Position numbers and translations under genes: made by a program. This document shows, in pieces, positions 59,766 to 64,000 of a stretch of DNA of 64,000 nucleotides (positions are counted from its first letter, which is position 1; each line of letters begins with the position of its first letter). The stretch comes from Hevea brasiliensis. Its lineage: Eukaryota > Streptophyta > Magnoliopsida > Malpighiales > Euphorbiaceae. The stretch is from the NCBI RefSeq assembly GCF_030052815.1, contig NC_079497.1, positions 20,784,258-20,848,257 of the forward strand, in the 5' to 3' direction. The notes beneath the pieces were generated by a model, which saw only the letters and a list, made by a program, of their open reading frames with translations, was not told where the DNA came from and searched no databases.

Positions 59766-60832
59766 TCTTTACCCGGTGTGGGTAAAGTTAGGACTGGAGC
59801 TTCAGTCAAACATCTCTTCAATTCATCAAAACTCTGCTGGCATTTATCCGTCCACTGAAATTTTACATCTTTTCTAAGTAGCTTGGTCAATGGAGATGCC
59901 AACATGGAAAATCCATTCACAAATCTACGGTAGTATCCAGCTAAACCCAGAAAACTACGAATCTCTGTGACATTTCTGAGTGGCCTCCAATTAAGGACAG
60001 CTTCAATCTTACTTGGATCTACCTTAATGCCCTCTTCTGATACTACATGCCCCAAGAAAGATATTTCCTTCAGCCAAAATTCATACTTCGACAATTTGGC
60101 ATATAGCTGTTTCTCCCTCAAAGTCTGCAGTACAATCCGCAGATGTCTATCATGCTCTTCTGCATTCCTCGAATAGACCAATATATCATCTATGAATACC
60201 ACAACAAACTGGTTGAGGTATGGTCTGAAAATAGTGTTCATCAGATCCTTAAAAGCAGCCGGAGCATTAGTTAACCCAAATGGCATAACTAGGAACTCAT
60301 AATGGCCATAACGGGTTCTGAAGGCAGTTTTAGGAATACTTTGCTCTTATACCTTCAGCTGATAATATCCTGATCTCAGGTCAATTTTGGAGAACACAGC
60401 TGCACCCCTCAACTGATCAAACAAGTCACCAATGCGGGGTAATGGATATCTATTCTTTATTGTCACCTTATTCAACTGCCGATAATCAATACACAAGCGG
60501 AGAGTGCCATCTTTCTTCTTTACAAACAACACTGGCGCTCCCTAAGGTGACACACTAGGGCGGATAAAGCCCTTGTCAAGCAATTCTTGCAACTGCACTT
60601 TCAACTCTTTCAATTCTGCAGGTGCCATTCTATATGGCGTTATGGAGATTGGATCCACACCAAGCATAACATCAATTTCAAACTGCACCTCTCTTTCTGA
60701 AGGTAATCCTTGCAATTCATCAGGAAACACATCCGGAAAGTCACATACCGTAGGGATGTCCCTTAGTGCTGGACTCCCCACCTGGGTGTCTATCACAGGT
60801 GCCAAGTATGCTTCACACCCCTTTCTGATCAT
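59729..60832 (-). pseudogene. Chromovirus reverse transcriptase, disrupted
   Basis: Three pieces lie in order: 60542-60832 ([34 protein letters not shown], then a stop where relatives have tryptophan), 60347-60532 ([34 protein letters not shown], then a stop) and 59729-60286 ([12 protein letters not shown], catalytic [23 protein letters not shown]). The catalytic aspartates are intact. The two stops and a frameshift near 59765 disable expression. Confidence 0.93.
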
Positions 60833-61705
60833 TCTTCTGGCTAGTGCAAATAAATGATGTTTGATGGCGATAAATGCCTCTCCCGTGTATTACCACATCA
60901 CCGCATGAGGGAGACCAAAAGTGATCGCCTTGATCTACTGATCAATCATAGCATGATGCCTGGCTAACCAATCCATGCCCAAGATAATATCATACTCTCT
61001 GAAGGGCATCTCAATCAAGTCTGACAGGAAAACATGTCCTTGGATCACCAAAGGACAGTTTCTATAAATTCTGTTGACCCAGACCTCTTGTCCTAAAGGA
61101 CTAGTTACTAGCACTTCAAAACCCATTTGCACACATGGAATAGCAAGTGAACTGACTATGCTAGCACTAACATATGAATGGGTTGAACCCGGATCAAACA
61201 ATACAAATACATCTTGACCAGAGATAGAGAATGTACCAGCTACCACATCAGAAGTCTCAGCCTCTTCTCGCTGTTTCATTGCGTAGATTCTGGTTGAAGC
61301 ACTTCCTTGTGCTGATTGACCAACTATGCCCTGACTGCCTGAAGTAGTGCCTCTACCTCTGCCTCTTCCTCTGCCAAATGACTGTGAACCTCTGGGAGCA
61401 GGACTCTGAATAGATCCTTCAGCAGTAGTAGGAGCTGGACCATATCTCGAAGCACTAGTACAGTCTTTAGCTATATGGCCCTTGCCTCCACAGTTAAAAC
61501 AGGCTCTAGTGGCCCAATAACATTCCCCCCCATGAATCTTGCCACAAGTCTCACAGGGGCGGGCAGAATGTGAACCCTCGCCGATCACGACTGCACCTAG
61601 GGGTCTCTGCGCAGAATCGGCCCCTACCAAATCTTCCACCTCGACCCCTGCTGGGTCCACTAAACTTCTTTTTCTTTCCAGAGGTAGCACCAGAACTCTG
61701 TTCAA
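60833..61705 (-). pseudogene. Chromovirus gag C-terminus and protease, disrupted
   Basis: The frame 60935-61705 contains the zinc knuckle CFNCGGKGHIAKDC (near residues 70-84) and a glycine/arginine-rich linker. The protease then follows with LFDPGSTHSYVS, where the usual D-S/T-G active site has proline, and YDIILGMDWLARHHAMID. Stops at about 60932 and 60887 separate it from RT. The proline substitution would be expected to inactivate the protease. Confidence 0.88.
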
Positions 61706-62541
61706 CTGATCTTTCCCCCTTGTCTTTTTCTGATTTCTCAGCTTTTTCCTTCACTGGGGTTGCTTCTACTTCAACTCTCTCCAGTTCAAGTACTTGGGAC
61801 ATAAGTTCTAAGAAGTTGATGTGTTGAAATCCCACAACTTGCATCCTTATGCTGGGCTTCAAACCCGTCTCAAATCTCTTGCATCTTGCTTTGCTAGTAT
61901 TAAGGAGACTCTCAGCATAATGACTCAGGCGGGAGAACTCCCTCTCATACTCCGCCACTGATCGGTTCCCTTGTTTTAAGCTCAAAAATTCTTGCAGTTT
62001 CTGATCAACATATGCATCTGGGATGTATTTCTGTCTAAACTCCCTGATGAAGTCATCCTGTGTCAAGATCGTGGTTCAAAGCCGTGGGGATGGTCTTCCA
62101 CCAGTCATACGCATCCCCTTGCAGTAGCGACACAGAGTATTCAAATTTCAGTTCATCTTGGCAGTGCAGCTTCTTAAATACTCTGTCCATTCTTTCAAGC
62201 CATTGCTCTGCCTCCAAAGGGTCCACTGTACCCTTAAATTCTGCAGCCCCATACTTCAATAATTTATCATATTGTCTGGCTGGAGGCAGTGGTTGTGCCA
62301 CAGGTGGTTGGGGTGGAGCTTGAGCAGGCATACCCCCAGCCATTTGCTGAAACATCGCAGCCATATCTGGCCAGGCGAATCGTGCAGGAATCGCGGCATT
62401 TGTGGGCTGGTGTCGACCCATCGACATTAGGTAAAGCTGGGGCTTCCCCTTGTGCCTCAGCTTCAACAGACTGCTCAACTGAGCGATCCCCTTCTTCCAT
62501 TTCAATCTTAAGTTAGGGTATCTCCTGAACAAGTAACACAT
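61551..62541 (-). pseudogene. Chromovirus gag, frameshifted
   Basis: The N-terminal half lies in 62053-62541 (PARQYDKLLKYGAAEFKG, EAEQWLERMDRVFKKL, SVSLLQGDAYDWWKT), and the second half in 61551-62066 in another frame (DDFIREFRQKYIPDAYV, LSLKQGNRSVAEYEREF). A third frame, beginning MEEGDRSVEQSVEAEAQGE at 62500, may hold the true start, implying another frameshift near 62400. These are retrotransposon gag signatures (retrotrans_gag). The protein would build the particle. Confidence 0.88.
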
Positions 62542-62668
62542 GGAGATTTCCCTCCGTTAGTTCATATTCATGATGTAATGCACTGTATGTAACAATTATG
62601 GGCATTGAGCAGTTGTACTTAACAAGGAAATACACAAATTCACAATTTAAAACATACTTCAAAATTTT

Positions 62669-62680
62669 GCTCGGATACCA
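62669..62680 (-). promoter_or_regulatory. Primer-binding site of the chromovirus
   Basis: The minus strand reads TGGTATCCGAGC, the tRNA-Met type site with one change, 8 bp after the 5' LTR. Confidence 0.88.
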
Positions 62681-62688
62681 CTAAAACA

Positions 62689-64000
62689 TGTCACACCTTA
62701 CCCCTCTGTAAGGCATAACATGATCCCGTAGAATACCTAATGAACTACCGCACTTCACCTACCGATAACTCATTAAGTACCCTACAAGGGATTTTAAAAC
62801 AATTTTCTTATTTTTTTGATAAGTGGTGAGCATTTTCTAATAAGTACTTAAAACATGTAGTTAAACTAAAACTAGTTAATATTTTTTGCCCATTTTATTT
62901 TTACGCAAATTTTATAAAAATTTTGACAGAGTTCCCTCTGTATTTTGAGAAACCAGTTCTTCAAATACCTGAAATAAAAGCACTTCCAATAATTTTCTAA
63001 CCACTGCTTCAAATTCATAATCAATCTCAACCAATTTCTCAAATTCACAAGTTCAATAATTCTCAAAATACTGTCAATCAATATCATTCATATTTCAGTT
63101 GAAACAAAACAATTTAGATACATTATTACAACATTTACATTAAGAGAGTTTCAAAACCACAATATATATTACAACTTATACAAATTTTATACAAACTGCT
63201 CAAGACCCACTTTTACATGCCCATACATTCATGTGCAATATATACATCAAAAGGAGTATTTACAGTTAGGGTATAAATTATACCCGAAGACTTCAAGCTG
63301 ATAACTCCACACAACTCAGCAGTTCAGTCTGCTGCTCCTCTAATCACTGTATCTGCGACAGCAATAAAAGCTATCGCTGAGTACTAGGACTCAGTGGTGC
63401 ACAATATACTAAAATAATCTTTATGCAAAACTTAAAGCACATTTATTCAAAGATTTGGCTAAACATGAAAATTAAATACAAATCATGCATTGTGAGATTT
63501 TAAATGTAAACCAAGTTCATTTCAAAGTATCAAAACACATTTCACAAAACCCACAGCTAGATCATGCCATTCGAAACAAATAGAATCTCAATAGCCAGAG
63601 GCTAAAGAGAAATCACATGAATCTCAATAGCCAGAGGCTAAAGAGAAATCATATCACAAGGCTAGCTAGCTCAAATATATGGATATCCATTCACATCCTC
63701 TTCTACTGGCACACCTCAACACTTCTCCAGAGAAGGAATCAAAATTCGAAACTAATTACCCCCACTAGTCATGCTAGTGAGGTGTTCAAATATATGGTCA
63801 TGATACTATGGTTTCAAAACTTATCTTAACAATTTGCTAAACATTGTCATTTCAAATATACACAATAACTTTCACAATTTAAATCAAACATTATAAGAAT
63901 GCTGTAATCCAATATTTCACATTATTCAAAACAATATGCAAAAGATGATTATAAAAGTATGTTGTGCACAAACCTCAAACGAGTCGCCTGTTGGCCTTGA
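62689..64000 (-). repeat. 5' LTR of the chromovirus, partial
   Basis: It matches 54134-55444 at about 98.8% by eye. The remainder is outside the window. Confidence 0.93.

Larger units (their letters stand above)
54134..64000 (-). mobile_element. Tekay/Del-type Ty3-gypsy chromovirus, nearly complete
   Basis: The element runs right to left: partial 5' LTR (62689 to beyond 64000), primer site, gag, protease, RT, RNase H, integrase, chromodomain, purine tract and complete 3' LTR (54134-57821). The domain order with integrase after RNase H marks Ty3-gypsy. The C-terminal chromodomain and LTRs of nearly 3.7 kb point to the Tekay/Del clade. The visible 1.31 kb of the 5' LTR differs from the 3' LTR at about 16 bases plus one indel. 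Its insertion splits the LTR A relative; the 5-bp target sequence would be TGTAT (54129-54133). Gag-pol carries several frameshifts and stops. Confidence 0.95.

Noticed and set aside
57867..62541. Endogenous pararetrovirus
   Set aside because: The region has integrase, a chromodomain, LTRs, a purine tract and gag of a Ty3-gypsy element, with no movement or coat protein.

Overview
This is a plant nuclear window, almost certainly from a eudicot tree or shrub. The evidence is two intron-containing genes with plant-type proteins (a LAMMER-class kinase and a TIGR01589-domain protein), very AT-rich intergenic DNA, many simple repeats, and plant transposon families throughout (Ty1-copia, Tekay/Del-type Ty3-gypsy chromovirus, Mutator-like, hAT, Helitron, RTE-type LINE). 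A member of Malpighiales/Euphorbiaceae would fit, but that is only an impression. No bacterial, organellar or CRISPR features were seen.

Host genes lie only in the first 9 kb. Positions 1-1499 hold the last five exons of an AFC2-like LAMMER kinase on the plus strand. Positions 8276-8776 hold a complete three-exon gene for a 97-residue TIGR01589-family protein, with two perfect G-boxes 378-476 bp upstream. Everything after 9 kb is intergenic and transposon-derived.

Layout after the genes: a 90-bp-period tandem array (about 10.85-14.12 kb) with an RTE LINE 3' end inside it; a foldback Mutator-like element (15.75-19.69 kb) holding a second, nested Mutator-like element (16.00-18.46 kb); a 1.83-kb solo LTR (19.94-21.77 kb); a Mutator-like element (23.27-24.51 kb); a Mutator-like element (26.86-30.49 kb) holding a 2.66-kb solo LTR; a dispersed unknown repeat; a solo LTR (33.58-40.83 kb) split by a full-length but dead copia element (34.34-39.21 kb); and antisense copia debris (41.4-42.7 kb).

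The last 17 kb is a four-level nest. A hAT element (from 47.1 kb) has a dead transposase gene that was cut by a Helitron and then by a gypsy-type LTR. That LTR was itself cut by a different solo LTR and by a Tekay/Del chromovirus on the minus strand, whose 5' LTR runs off the window. Its two LTRs differ by only about 1.2% in the visible part, so it is young, yet its gag-pol is broken in several places. Target-site duplications could be read directly for most insertions. All boundaries and identities were judged by eye, without alignment or database search.
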